Notes under the pieces: generated by a model
Database searches by the model: none
Told to the model about the DNA's origin: nothing
Seen by the model: the letters and a program-made list of their open reading frames with translations, nothing else
Translations under genes and position numbers: made by a program
Source of the DNA: Quercus robur
Taxonomy: Eukaryota; Streptophyta; Magnoliopsida; Fagales; Fagaceae
Assembly (NCBI RefSeq): GCF_932294415.1
Contig: NC_065543.1
Location: 30,337,530 to 30,401,529 of the forward strand
Length of the DNA stretch: 64,000 nucleotides
Direction: 5' to 3'
Shown here: positions 9,388 through 20,300 of the stretch, piece after piece
Numbering within the stretch: position 1 is the stretch's first letter
How the letters are laid out: each line of letters begins with the position of its first letter

Positions 9388-11326
9388 TCAATCCCCATAA
9401 ACCAGAGGAATCTTTAAGGGTGATAATAGCCTTTGTAAAGTAGTGAGATGAAAGAATTTAGTATTATTATCTCCATAGGTTAACCAAGTCATCCGAGATT
9501 TGAGTTGCCAAAAAAGGAATTTTTGGTATAAAGTATTATTGTAAACATGGATAAGTTGCTGTTCAAGCGTGATGTAACCTATGATGAAACATAGAGAATG
9601 AAGATAAGACATAGATAATGAAGATAAGGAGGATGGAAGCAAGGTGGAAGACAACCTACTATCTTTAACTAAACTTGAAAAAGAAGGATCTGAAAGCCAC
9701 ATATACTCAAATTTGAAAGGATTACTTAATTTTTGAATAAGAGGATCAGTATACAGCATTATACGATAATGATTCGATTTAATACAAGGGAGATAGTGAA
9801 TTTCAAAATGAGGAAAAAGAAGTTTCCATTTCGTATTACCTAAACCTCTATCTAGTCGTTCTTTAATATTTAGGAGAAAGTATCATCTAAGACAGGCTCA
9901 TGAGACCCGTATCTCACTGATATGTGAGTCCCTTTTATATTATATAGCCAATTAAGGTGTTTATTAGTCCAAGTAAATTTCAGCCCATGAAATACTAAAT
10001 CCATAAGGCCACAATGATCAATGCAATTTCTAAAAGCTCTTATCAGATTTAAATTAAGAGGAAATTCCCCCATTTTTTCTTCTTTTGACAGCATATTAAT
10101 AAAGTCTCCTAAAAGTATCCAAGGTCAATTGATAGAAGAAGATAACTCTAGTAACAATATTCTATAATAATTTATGCCTAGCAAAGTTAAGAGAAGCATA
10201 TATAGATGTAAGAAGAAAAGTATAAGATTCATTAGGTACCTTTACAAGAGCATGGATACTATTAGGGGTGTCCACGGGTCAGATCGGCTTGGGTTTGGGC
10301 TCAACCCGAAACCGACTCGACTCTATCAGGTTGAAGGACGGCGGACCCGCCGCCGACCGTGAAAAACAACGAGTCGAGTCGGATTGGGCTCGGGTGGACG
10401 ACGGTTGGACCCAACTCAATTGAAAGACAGAAAACAAAGATGGAACTTGGTACAAATTTCACAAATCTTAAGAACAAATCTACAGACCCAAATATCAGTA
10501 ACCATAAATCTGAAGAACCTAGACAAAAATGGAGAGAAATAATAGCAGATCTGAACCTGCATGAGACTAAAACGAAGAAATAAAGAGTGTTACTGGCAGA
10601 TCGACGGTGATGTTCGAAGATCTAAAGATTCAGATCGGTGATGGTGCGATGGTGGAGGTTCGAAGATCTAAAGATTTAGATTAACAATGGTGGAGGTTCG
10701 AAGATCTAAAGATTCAGATCGGTAATGGTGTTGGCTGTTGAGCGTGAGAGGGATCGAGAGCATGAGACTCTGAGGCGAGACTGAGCAAGCGAGTGGACAG
10801 AGAAACTGAGGGTGAGAAGCCGGTGATGGTCTGAATTGGAGTGGAGAGTATAGAATGAATAAGAACTGGGTTATATACACAGTAGGGTTGGCTAGATCGG
10901 ATTTTGGAAGGGAAGACCCGCCATCCGACCAGCCGGAATCGATTTGGGATGGCAAGGACCCGCCACCGACCGCCAGGTAGTCGGGTCGGGCGGTTGCCAG
11001 TTCGGGTCCGGTCGGTTTGGCCGGGTGGGTCGGGTCTGCAGTTTTGTTGGACACCCCTAGATACTATGTTCACTAGTTGTGAGAATCTCCACAATAAACT
11101 TGTCTTCATTCCACAACACCCAAATACCACTCGAAAAGCCAATCGGGTCAACATAGTGGAATGAGAATAAGGCAAAGTTTCGATAACTTGATGAGCATGT
11201 TCCTCTACAATTCGGGGTTCCACAATGATTAGAATTTAAGGGCAATGCATACGATAGAGTTCGTGTGCATGGGTACAAAAAGCCTCATTACCAGCTCCCT
11301 AATAGTTCTAGGCATGCAATTTTCAT
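9388..11326 (-). mobile_element. L1-type LINE ORF2 5' part (endonuclease to linker), degenerate
   Basis: On the minus strand a decayed plant L1 ORF2 can be followed. It starts near 11326 with MKIA, then a damaged copy of the usual WNCRGAGNEAF start with Trp and Arg codons mutated to stops. It continues with VDPIGFSSGIWVLWNEDKF, ALVKVPNESYTFLLTSIYAS, the frameshifted WILLGDFINML, then LMDLVFHGLKFTWTN, ERLDRGLGNTKWKLLFPHFE, and FKFEYMWLSDPSFSSLVKD. It ends in the linker before reverse transcriptase at about 9388 (LTYGDNNTKFFHLTTLQR). The copy has several stops and frameshifts, no RT domain, and is interrupted at 10263-11059 by a hAT element. It is dead. Confidence 0.85.
10263..11059. mobile_element. 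Non-autonomous hAT element nested in the LINE, 797 bp
   Basis: Perfect 12-bp terminal inverted repeats (TAGGGGTGTCCA...TGGACACCCCTA) with a perfect 8-bp target duplication GATACTAT (10255-10262 and 11060-11067) identify a hAT element. The LINE endonuclease reading resumes across it (SEHSI before, HALVKVPNES after), which proves the order of insertion. Inside are GC-rich subterminal regions full of GGGTCGG/CCGACCC-type words and three repeats of a motif around GAGGTTCGAAGATCTAAAG (about 10602-10720). No hAT transposase is present. Confidence 0.92.
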
Positions 11327-11880
11327 GGATGAAGTATGAGGATTGAGGTAATCATTGGGAACTCTCAAGTAGGTCTTCTGGGTCCTCACTATCATCTAGC
11401 TGTTGAAATCGCTAAACATGTCATCGCAATTATCTCGTACATGGGCTCCTATTGTACAAGCTTTGGCCAATGTGTGGCAGACACGATGAATGAAAGGCTT
11501 TGGTGAGAGAACATGGTGATATAGAGCTTTACCCAAGTTAGGTGTTTGTTCATAGAGAGTAGTGTAATGCATGTCGGTGTGGTTCAATATTGGATGGGAG
11601 GGCTCTTTAGGAAAGAGAACAAGAATTGGAGATCTTATCGGTGAGGTAGGTTACGTTGATTCCTAATCGGATGATGGGGTCACATTAGGAGTCACTGAGG
11701 TTTTAGCTTGCTAAAGGTAAATCTTAAGGTCAGAATTTTAACTGGGGTAAGCTTGGGTTGCATGTAATAGTGTCAATTTTACAATTGTCAAGTGAAACAA
11801 CTTGCATGTTAGCTGAGTTTGACTTATTTGTATTAGTTGGCTCAGAAGAATTACCAACATGTTCCACCTCATGTAACCTA
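11327..11880. other. Spacer between the two LINE halves
   Basis: About 550 bp between the inverted ORF2 start and the sense 3' LINE part. It presumably contains the ORF1-ORF2 junction or ORF1 end of the inverted LINE on the minus strand, but I could not recognise ORF1 motifs. No host gene is seen. Confidence 0.35.
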
Positions 11881-12614
11881 CGGTATTAGTTAATAAAACT
11901 ATTCTCCCTAAACAGCAGCTTCCTTGGAATTTGCTTATTCCTTTCCTTACTTGGCAACTTTAGTTAGGTAGGAATGATCGTATTTTCAATAATCAATCTA
12001 TCTCTCAATCTCATCTTGTTTACAAATCTGTACAGTTAGCAACTGATTTTTATCATCTTGCCTTACCCCGTTAAATCTTTAAAAGTTTTTGTCCCTAAGT
12101 AATCCTGGAAAGGCAGGTGTTGGTGGTATTTTGCATAATAGTTCAGGTTTATGGGTTTCTGGTTTCTCGTTAAACTTGGGCATAGCTACTGATAACATTG
12201 CTGAGTTATAGACTATAATTTGGGATTTAAATTTATTTCTTTAGAGACTAATTCCACTATTGTTATTAATTGACTAATTATTGATGGTATTTCATCGCAA
12301 GATGTTGTTCCTTTAATCTTTGACTACAGGAATCTTATGGCGTGAGCATGGACAGTCCATCTACTTCACATATACCGTGAGGCTAACGAATTTGCGGATG
12401 CGCTAGCTAAATGGGGTCGTCAACAATAAAGCATTTTGGAAGTTTATGATATATGCCCAAATTTTGTGTATCCAACTTTTGTACGAAATATGAAGCAACT
12501 TGGGACTAGTAGAATATGTCCTTTGGAGGCTTATGAGTCTGTTGTTGTATAAACTCTTTATTATCTAAATAATGTTCCCCTTTTCTACCCAAAAAAATAA
12601 TAATAATAATAATC
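11881..12614 (+). mobile_element. L1-type LINE 3' end with RNase H-like domain, degenerate
   Basis: Plus-strand remnants of the C-terminal region of a plant L1 ORF2. They read WQL*LGRNDRIFN near 11955, an RNase H start NPGKAGVGGILHNSSGLWVS near 12105, AWTVHLLHIYREANEFADAL near 12345, then ALAKWGRQQ and a stop near 12429. A 3' UTR ends in CTTTTCTACCC and an AAT-repeat tail (12591-12614). Stops and indels show it is inactive. Together with the inverted fragment on its left it may be one twin-primed insertion. Confidence 0.8.
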
Positions 12615-12917
12615 TTTAATTTTTCAAAACACTATTACATTCATTGTCTTCAAAATTTCAACTTCAACAAACACAATTACCACATCTGTCTATGTTCTAG
12701 GCATTTAATTTGCACAAAGTCCAATATCAACTTTAAGGGCTATCATAATTGCTCAAATACCATGTGGGCATTTTCACCTAACAATCATGACTCGTGTGTT
12801 TTCCTTCTAGAATCTCATCTCTTTTCTTTAAACCTACACATCAACAATTAAAGTGAGAAAGTTTTTGATTGTATTTTCAAGTAAAAATTATGTTTTCAAA
12901 AAATCTAAGCAACCTAA

Positions 12918-13180
12918 GGGGGTGTTTGCATCATCAATTTTCATAACTCATAATTCTGTTTCCATAACTCATAATTCAAAAATGGTGGGACCCATAGCTA
13001 GAAGTCCGTTTGGCACCACCATAACTCTGTTTCCATTACTCAATTTTCTGATTTTTGAGTGATGAGTTATGAAAATTGAAAACAGTGTTTACAATTTCCA
13101 TAACTCTGTTTTCAATGGCATTTTTGTAATTAAAATTACACATGGGTCCCATGGTCAGACTTTTTTCTCTCTCTTTATCT

Positions 13181-13215
<35 letters not shown>

Positions 13216-13391
13216 TGTCTTTCACAGGTCTGGGACACACCTGCTCTTCTTCTTCTTCTTCTTCTTTTCTTTTCACTTTTTGGGTTTGGTTCTTTTTTTT
13301 TCTTCTTTTTTTTTCTATTCTCCTTTTCTTTTTTTTCTTCTTTTCTTTTCTTTTCTTTTCACGTTGGTTTCTGGGTTTGGTTTCTAGGCTT

Positions 13392-13426
<35 letters not shown>

Positions 13427-13974
13427 CACTAGGTTTCCATTCTTTTTTTTTTCTTCTCGAGTTCGTCAAAGTTGTCGCCGCTGTTGGTGTTGTCGAAGTT
13501 GTCGCTGCTGTTGATGTTGCTATTGCTACTATTGTCATTGTGGGTTGTAGCGATGGCTGCGGCGGTGGTGTTTTTTTTTTTTTTTTTTTTTGGGTTTTCG
13601 AAAAAGCATGAAAAGCATTTGGTCAAGGGAAAACGAAGGGGAAAAACATTGGGTTTTTTTTTGGTTATATTGTAGATCTATGAATAGCATGAAAATAAGG
13701 ATAATGGTGGGCTTGATTAAAATATGTGTTAACATGGATGAAGAGAAAAGCAGAGAAAAGTAGGGGAAAACGAAGGGGAAAGGCAGGGGAAAAAAAAGGA
13801 GAGAGAAAAGTCAACTGACATTGGGTCAGTGTGTGGGTCTCACAAACAGTTGAAAAATATTGAGTGATGGCAAGTGAATAATGATGCCAAACAGGTAGAG
13901 TATTTTAAAGTGATGAGTGATGAGTGATGAGTGATGGAAATTGAGTGATGAAAAAAAGCCATCCAAATAGCCCT
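12918..13974. mobile_element. Harbinger-like MITE, ~1.06 kb
   Basis: It is flanked by TAA (12915-12917 and 13975-13977). Its ends are related inverted repeats: GGGGGTGTTTGCATC on the left, AGGGCTATTTGGATG reading in from the right. Subterminal blocks of CATAACTCATAATTC (left) and GATGAGTGATGAGTGATGG (right) are complementary in style. The middle is polypyrimidine-rich with long T runs, (TG)n at 13202-13218 and CTT repeats. Long Phe/Ser-rich frames there arise purely from these runs. Confidence 0.65.
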
Positions 13975-13977
13975 TAA

Positions 13978-15291
13978 GAGCATTCACATCAGCTCTTGTA
14001 TAAATATGTAAAATACACATTTTGGCCACTTTTACACATTTTGAACCAAAAAACACACTACATCAGTCCATTTAAAATCGTGTATAATCATCTAAAATTT
14101 TCAACGAGCTACAATACTAGTGTAAATTTACACGGGCACTGTAGCACGTCTATTTAGTTTTTTATTAATTTCCGTTCGCACCAATTTTTCTCTCTCTTCT
14201 CCTTGCACAACGACCTCAACTCATCATCTTCTTTTCCTCAGATACACACAAACACACTCACACACAAACACATCCACATAGACAAATCAACACACAAACA
14301 AAACCCACACAGACAAACCAACAGAGAGATAGATCGGTGCTCAGAGATCGGTGCTCGTAGATCGGTGCTTGCTAGAGATCGGTGCTTGTAGTATGGGTCT
14401 TGCTAAAGATCGGTGTGCAATGGTGTGTGGTGGCTATTGAGATCGGTGTGCGTCAGCATATGGGTTTCAGCGTTTGAGATCGGTGGCTATTGAGATCGGT
14501 GTTTGGGTTTCAGCGTTTGGCGTTTGATGGGTTTCAACTATTGAGATCGAAGATTTTTGGTGGGTTTTGGGGATGTGGGTTACTGGATTTCAGGGGTCGT
14601 TTGGTGGAGATGGTGGTGGTGGGTCGTTTTGCAGGTGGTGGGTTGTAGGAGTGGGTGACGGTTGCGGTGGGTAGTGGCTGTGCGGCTGAGATTTGGTAGT
14701 GGATCGGACGTTTGGCGTTTGGTGGGTTTCAGCTGTTGAGATCGAAGATTTTTGGTGGGTTTTGTGGATGTGGGTTACTGGATTTCAGGGGTCGTTTGGT
14801 GGAGATGGTGGTGCTGGGTCGTTTTGCTGGTGGTGGGTTGTGGGAGTGGGTGACGGTTGCGGTGGGTAGTGGCTATGTGGTTGAGATTTGGTAGTGGATC
14901 GAATTTGGTGGGTCAGGGTGAGTGTGTGTGGTTGAGATTTGGTGGTGGCTGAGATTTTGTGATGGTGGTGGAAGAGGAAGGTGGATGGGTTTTGTGATTT
15001 GGAAAAGGAAGGCCAAAGGTGATGGCTGATGGAGCAGTGGCCAGAGAGATGGGTGTAGAGAGAGAGCAACAAATCAGAAAAATTGGTAGAAAGAGAGAGA
15101 AGGCGCATATTAAAGAGAGGTAGTTGAGAGAAATAATAGAAAAATTGAGAAGGGGGAATATTTTATTGAAATATCTTGTAAAATAGATAAACTGATGTGG
15201 GTGTTTTGTAAAAGTGATAGTGTAAAATAGAAAAAGTAGGTTTTTTCGTGTAATATAGACAAAAATTTTAGAAGAACTGATGTGGATGCTC
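13978..15291. mobile_element. GAGCAT-type Harbinger-like MITE, 1.31 kb
   Basis: The terminal inverted repeat is GAGCATTCACATCAGCTCTT on the left and GAGCATCCACATCAGTTCTT read inward from the right, with TAA on each side (13975-13977, 15292-15294). The left TAA is the same triplet that ends the preceding MITE. Internal features are AGATCGGTGCT-type short repeats (about 14330-14500) and a 195-bp tandem duplication. Truncated relatives with the same left end occur at 27932 and 43211, so this is an active-looking family in the genome. No transposase was found. Confidence 0.8.
14514..14903. repeat. 195-bp tandem duplication inside the MITE
   Basis: Two copies, 14514-14708 and 14709-14903, begin with CGTTTGGCGTTTG(A/G)TGGGTTT and end with GAGATTTGGTAGTGGATCG. 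They differ at a few positions only, so the duplication is recent compared with the element's ends. Confidence 0.85.
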
Positions 15292-15294
15292 TAA

Positions 15295-16417
15295 GTCACG
15301 AACTTTGAAAGAAAAACTAAAACATAAGCCTAATATCACATTCCCTACAGACATCAAGAATGATCACATCATTACAGCAAAGAGAACATCAAGGAAATGC
15401 CTTTTTTTTTTTTTTTTTTTTTAGGAATTGCAAAGGCAAAAGCAAGAGAACAAAAGCCTAGAAAAGCACAAGTCTCATCAAAGCACTGATTGGACCAAAA
15501 GAGCTCTTTTTTTTTCTTTTTCTTTTTTTGAAGGGACCAAAAGTGGTCAATCTTATACATCAGAAGTTCCATAATGTTAGGAGATGGGTAAGAACATCCA
15601 CAAAGGAGAATCATCAAGACTTGTTATCTTTTACATCAAACAAATTCATTTGAATTAAAATTGCAGATGAGTAGGAACATCCACAAAGGAGTTTCACCAA
15701 GACTTGTTATCTTTTACACCAAGCAAATCCATTTAAATTAGAAACTAAGAAACAATATAGGAAATAAAAGATTTATATGGCTAAACAAAAACCTAACATG
15801 GTTTTCACTACTTAATTGAACAATTTTAGCTTCAAATTATTTCTAACCACAATTCCATAAGCTTGCCAATTTTACCATCCATACAAAATGATTGATAAAA
15901 GGAGGGTCCAAGTATTCTCATCCGTAATCTTTGAAGCAAAAAAAAAAAAAAAAAAAAAACAAAAAAAAAAAAAAGAAAAAAAGAAAAAAGAGAGTTACTC
16001 TCATCTGTAATCAATAATTGAAGAACTAAAATTCAAAATTTAAAACTTTCATTACAATTCCACTTTTAGCCTGTGTCAAATAAATTCTAAACACCTATGA
16101 TGCTAAGACAGTTCCATAACTTCCAAAATTTTAGCATGATCCCTCCCACCTATATTGTGATCTTGAATTCTTGATAACCTTGAGAGCCCAGTTGACAATG
16201 CATTATCATATATATGGCTTTGAAGTTGGTTCGAACCCTTGCATCACTATATACGGTTGTTTCTAACCTTTTTGCATCAACATTTTCTTCATAGATCCCT
16301 CCTACTCAAAATAGATATTTGTTGCCATGAGTGATTTCTTGGAATCCCTGCCTACATGAAGGGGGTATTTAATTTTAAGAATTTGCAATCATGCATGTGA
16401 ATGTGTAAGTTTACTTG

Positions 16418-16457
<40 letters not shown>

Positions 16458-17170
16458 TTGTTTTATTTTATTATTAATTTTTTTTGGGATGTTGCACTCT
16501 TATTTTCAGTGTGCTTGTTACTTGTTAGTATAATTTTATGTTAGTAGTCTTCGTTTTCTAGTTTGATTTAGTTAATGTATTAATATTTAAATTTGCGAAT
16601 TAAAATTGTTTAATAATTATATAAAAAATATAAAAATTTACAATTTGTAGTGCAAGCTAAATACCAAAAAAAAGTTTTTTTCATAACGTTTTCAAAAACA
16701 CAATGAAACATTAGAAAAAAATAATTTTTGTTGTTTTTTTTTTTTATGAGTAATTTTTGTTGTTGTTATTGATAGATACAATAGACTTAATTTATTAGTT
16801 GAGCTAAAAAAAAAAAACTCAGGGAACAATTTTTCTTGTGACCAAAAAGCATTCACCAAACACAACAGATCTAACCAGCGTTCACAAAAATCTGCCACCA
16901 AAAGGGCCTCATAGTGGAAAACGTCGTTGCTCGGTCATTATCGGGCTTGTGGCACACGTTGCACTGCGGGTCTTTTCTCTCTCTCTCTCTTCTCTCATTC
17001 TCATCCGTCACTGCACGTCATCAAAACAATTTGCTACTTTCCGTGTCCCAAATCCATCCATCCACGCCCACAATTCCACATTTTCCCTTTTCACACACCC
17101 GCACGTCACTCTAGCATTCCACTCGTCACCGTCCCTCCTCTTCTTCACCTTCTTCATTGTATTTCTTCTT
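15295..17170. other. Intergenic region before golgin gene
   Basis: No gene is supported. It contains poly-T/poly-A tracts (15403-15421, 15939-15974) and a (TA)n run at about 16424-16455. An 83-bp tandem duplication starts near 15592 and 15675; both copies contain GAACATCCACAAAGGAG and CAAGACTTGTTATCTTTTAC. The last ~250 bp before the golgin start codon are CT-rich, consistent with its promoter and 5' leader. Confidence 0.45.
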
Positions 17171-17301
17171 CTGACGTTAACATAACGTCCTCTCTCTCTC
17201 TCTGCAAAAACAAAGAAATAAAAAAGACCGTTACACAATGGCGAAGTGCGTGACTTTCTCTCTCTAAATAACCTGGAAATCCAGCTGAATCTGAAACGGC
17301 C

Positions 17302-17357
17302 ATGGCCAATTGGATCTCATCCAAACTCAAAGCCGCTGAAACTCTTCTCCAACAGGC

Positions 17358-17392
<35 letters not shown>

Positions 17393-20300
17393 ATCTTATG
17401 TTTGTTTCCCGAGAAAATTAATTTTAAATTTATACTTCACCAAACTCAATTCGAGTTAATCTTAGCATTTTCTCTGATCCTAAATTATGAATCTAACATT
17501 TTTCTACTGCTCTTAACTCTTCTAAACTTGTGATACTACTATATATTGTGATTTGTCTTTGATGCTTTCAATTCTTTCAAGATTTTGATGTGTAATATTG
17601 GTGTGGTGTACGGTTCAGATCGATCAGCAAGCGGCGGACTCGCTTCGCAAGGACGAGAGGCCTTATGCCGATGAACTAAATGTCCATACGCCGACAAAAA
17701 GCGAGGGCATTGTGCCTCTGAAAGATCAATTAAAGAAAAAACCACAAGAGAACAATGACTATAATGGAAAATTGCGCAGCGATCCAAATTTCAGTACTCT
17801 TAATAGTAAGGAAATTGAGATTTCTAGTGCCCCGAAACCCTCACCTAAACCTAAGTCTTCTACACTTACGGATAGTGATTGGACTGAACTCCTTGGCACG
17901 CCTAATCAGACCGCAAGCTCTGTGGTGAATCGCAGTAATGGTGGGAGTGTGATTCGCGGGTTGAGGAAGGATGGTAAGAGACGAGGGAGTTCAGTGGCAA
18001 ATGTTTTGGTATCGGAGGTGAAGAGGAATCAGAAGAGTAGTGGTAGTGGTAGTAGTGTTTTGAAATCGAGCTGGAAGTCAGGGGAGGAAAGTAAGTTTAA
18101 AGGGAAAGCGGGTGATGGGGAGGAGTCTAGCTCTTCGGATTCGTTGGGGAGGTCTTCGAGTGTTGATGTGCAGAGTGATGGTAAGTACTTAGAAACGGGT
18201 GTGAAGCTCGTAGGAGAATCAAAGAATGAGAGAAATGAAGAGAATGGCAGGCATTTTGACTCCAAGGGTGTTTCTTCGGAGGATTCTTCACCATTGAATC
18301 GAACTGTGGAGATGAAGTCGGTCTTGGAGAAGGTTGATGTAGTATCTGATGTGAAGACTAGAATGATGGATGATGTTCAGGGTAGGTTGAGAAATACTAT
18401 AAAGGAAAAGCAGAAATCCGTTGCATCATCCAGAAGTTCTGTCTCTGATGATTTAAAGAGAGGTTCTTCTTCGACGATTGATTTGAGTTCTGATTCAGAT
18501 TCAGATTCAGGTTCAACTTCTGACTCCGAGAGTGAAAACGAGAGGAAGGAAAAGAAGAGGAGGAGGGAAAAGATTCTGGCTGAAAAATTGGCAGCTAGAG
18601 CTGTGGGGGCTATCAAAGAGAGGGAGAATGTGGTTGCCAGGTTGGAGGGGGAGAAGCAGAGCTTGGAGAAAATACTAGAGGACCGAGCCAAACAACAAGC
18701 ACAAGAGGTACAATTATCCAGATTTTGTTATTGTTCTCTTATTTTTGTTGGATTTATACTGGTGATGAGGTTGACCAGATCATTTCTTGTTCAGGACAAG
18801 ATGCCATGCTCTTTGTGCTTGTGCTTCTTTTTTGGGGTGGGGGGGGGGGGGGGGGGGGACTATTATATTATGTGTAATTATGGAAATGTGATGCACTGTA
18901 ATAAGGTCTTCTATGGCCACAATAAAATGTTACAACATCTTCACAAGTGAGATGTCAATCATAGGTCAAAATAAAATGAAATAAAAAAAACATATATATT
19001 ACTGGGACTCACCACAACTCAAAACAAGGGTGTTGTGAAAATGTCGTAAGATTTTTTTTTGTCCCTAGACTTTCTCTTTTATAATTGATTGGTTTTCTTG
19101 GAGTAGGGAAGAATCATACATAGTTCGTTTTTCTTTATATAATTGTGTGTTATAGATCATAAATCTTTCTTTCCCTTTAAAAATAATAATAATAATAGTA
19201 AGATTCTATTGAAACAAAAGGGTGTAGTCCTAGTGCATTGGAAGTATACAATGAACATAAGTTAAAATCACCTCTCTACATATATTTTACAATTTTTGTA
19301 TCAATCACTCTTGATAAGAGGTATCTTTATACGATCAACTTATAAAATAAAAACCAAAGGAAACAGGAAGAAGTTGTCCGATTGGCATGAAGGGACAATA
19401 AAAATGCTTTTATTAAGAGAGCTCCTTTTAGTTAAAGAACCACATCCTGCATCACTATTCATGGTGTTTAATAAAAATGCATAACAGACAACAAAGTTGC
19501 TAACTAATCTAGTATCATCCTATCTGATTGCATTAGCGCGATTCTGTTCCATAAATACAATTCAAACCATAGGTTACACAACCTCTTATCCCTCACAAAT
19601 GAGTGAAAAGTTCCACTTTTTTCCAAGGTACAATCCCCCATCCCCCAACTATCAAATTATCTCTTCCCCCCCCCTCTTTCTTATCCAAAAAATTAAAAAT
19701 ATTGCCTTTATAGTTTTTGCAGAAACTATTAACACAGAAAATGTTGTGGGTTGATTGAAGCACTGATCTTTGCTAGTATTCTCTATGTTGCTTCCTACTG
19801 AAGAGGCTTAGTGAGGTCTTGGGTTCAACCATGTTAGGGGAGGATTTGGTAAGGGAGAGGACTATTTCCAGTTCTGTAGCCTAGTATGGCAATTTGATAG
19901 TTCTTGTCATTTCTCATTTTATTGATATTAGTAATTGTTGATTCCAGTTACTATTCACTTTGTCACTTGCCTGCAAGTGAAACTAGAAAAAAAAATACAA
20001 ATTAAAAAAGAAAAGACATGGAGCTACTTAGGATTCAAGGAACTTGAAACGTGCAATTTTACTTCCTCATGTTGTGAGTTTGGAACATTGGTAGTTTACA
20101 TCTTCTGCTTGTTATCTCCATATTGATCAACTTCATTTGGAGAATATCCTAAAGTTGTCCGCTTTTGATCTTAAAGGTTTGACATATATGGATTGGTTGT
20201 GAGAGGTATTGGTGGTTAATGACCCAAATCTATACTTATGTTAGTTTAGGGTTGGACAAGGAAGGTTGATATGTAGGACTGTCACTTGGAGAGATTGTGC

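Noticed and set aside
13069-13611. 180-aa Phe/Leu-rich frame resembling membrane protein
   Set aside because: The frame is made of T runs, CTT repeats and GTTG repeats in the middle of a MITE.
18708-18950. Extension of golgin exon 2 to 18950
   Set aside because: A GT donor at 18708 joins exactly to exon 3, matching the conserved protein. The extension crosses a 20-G run and is intron read-through.
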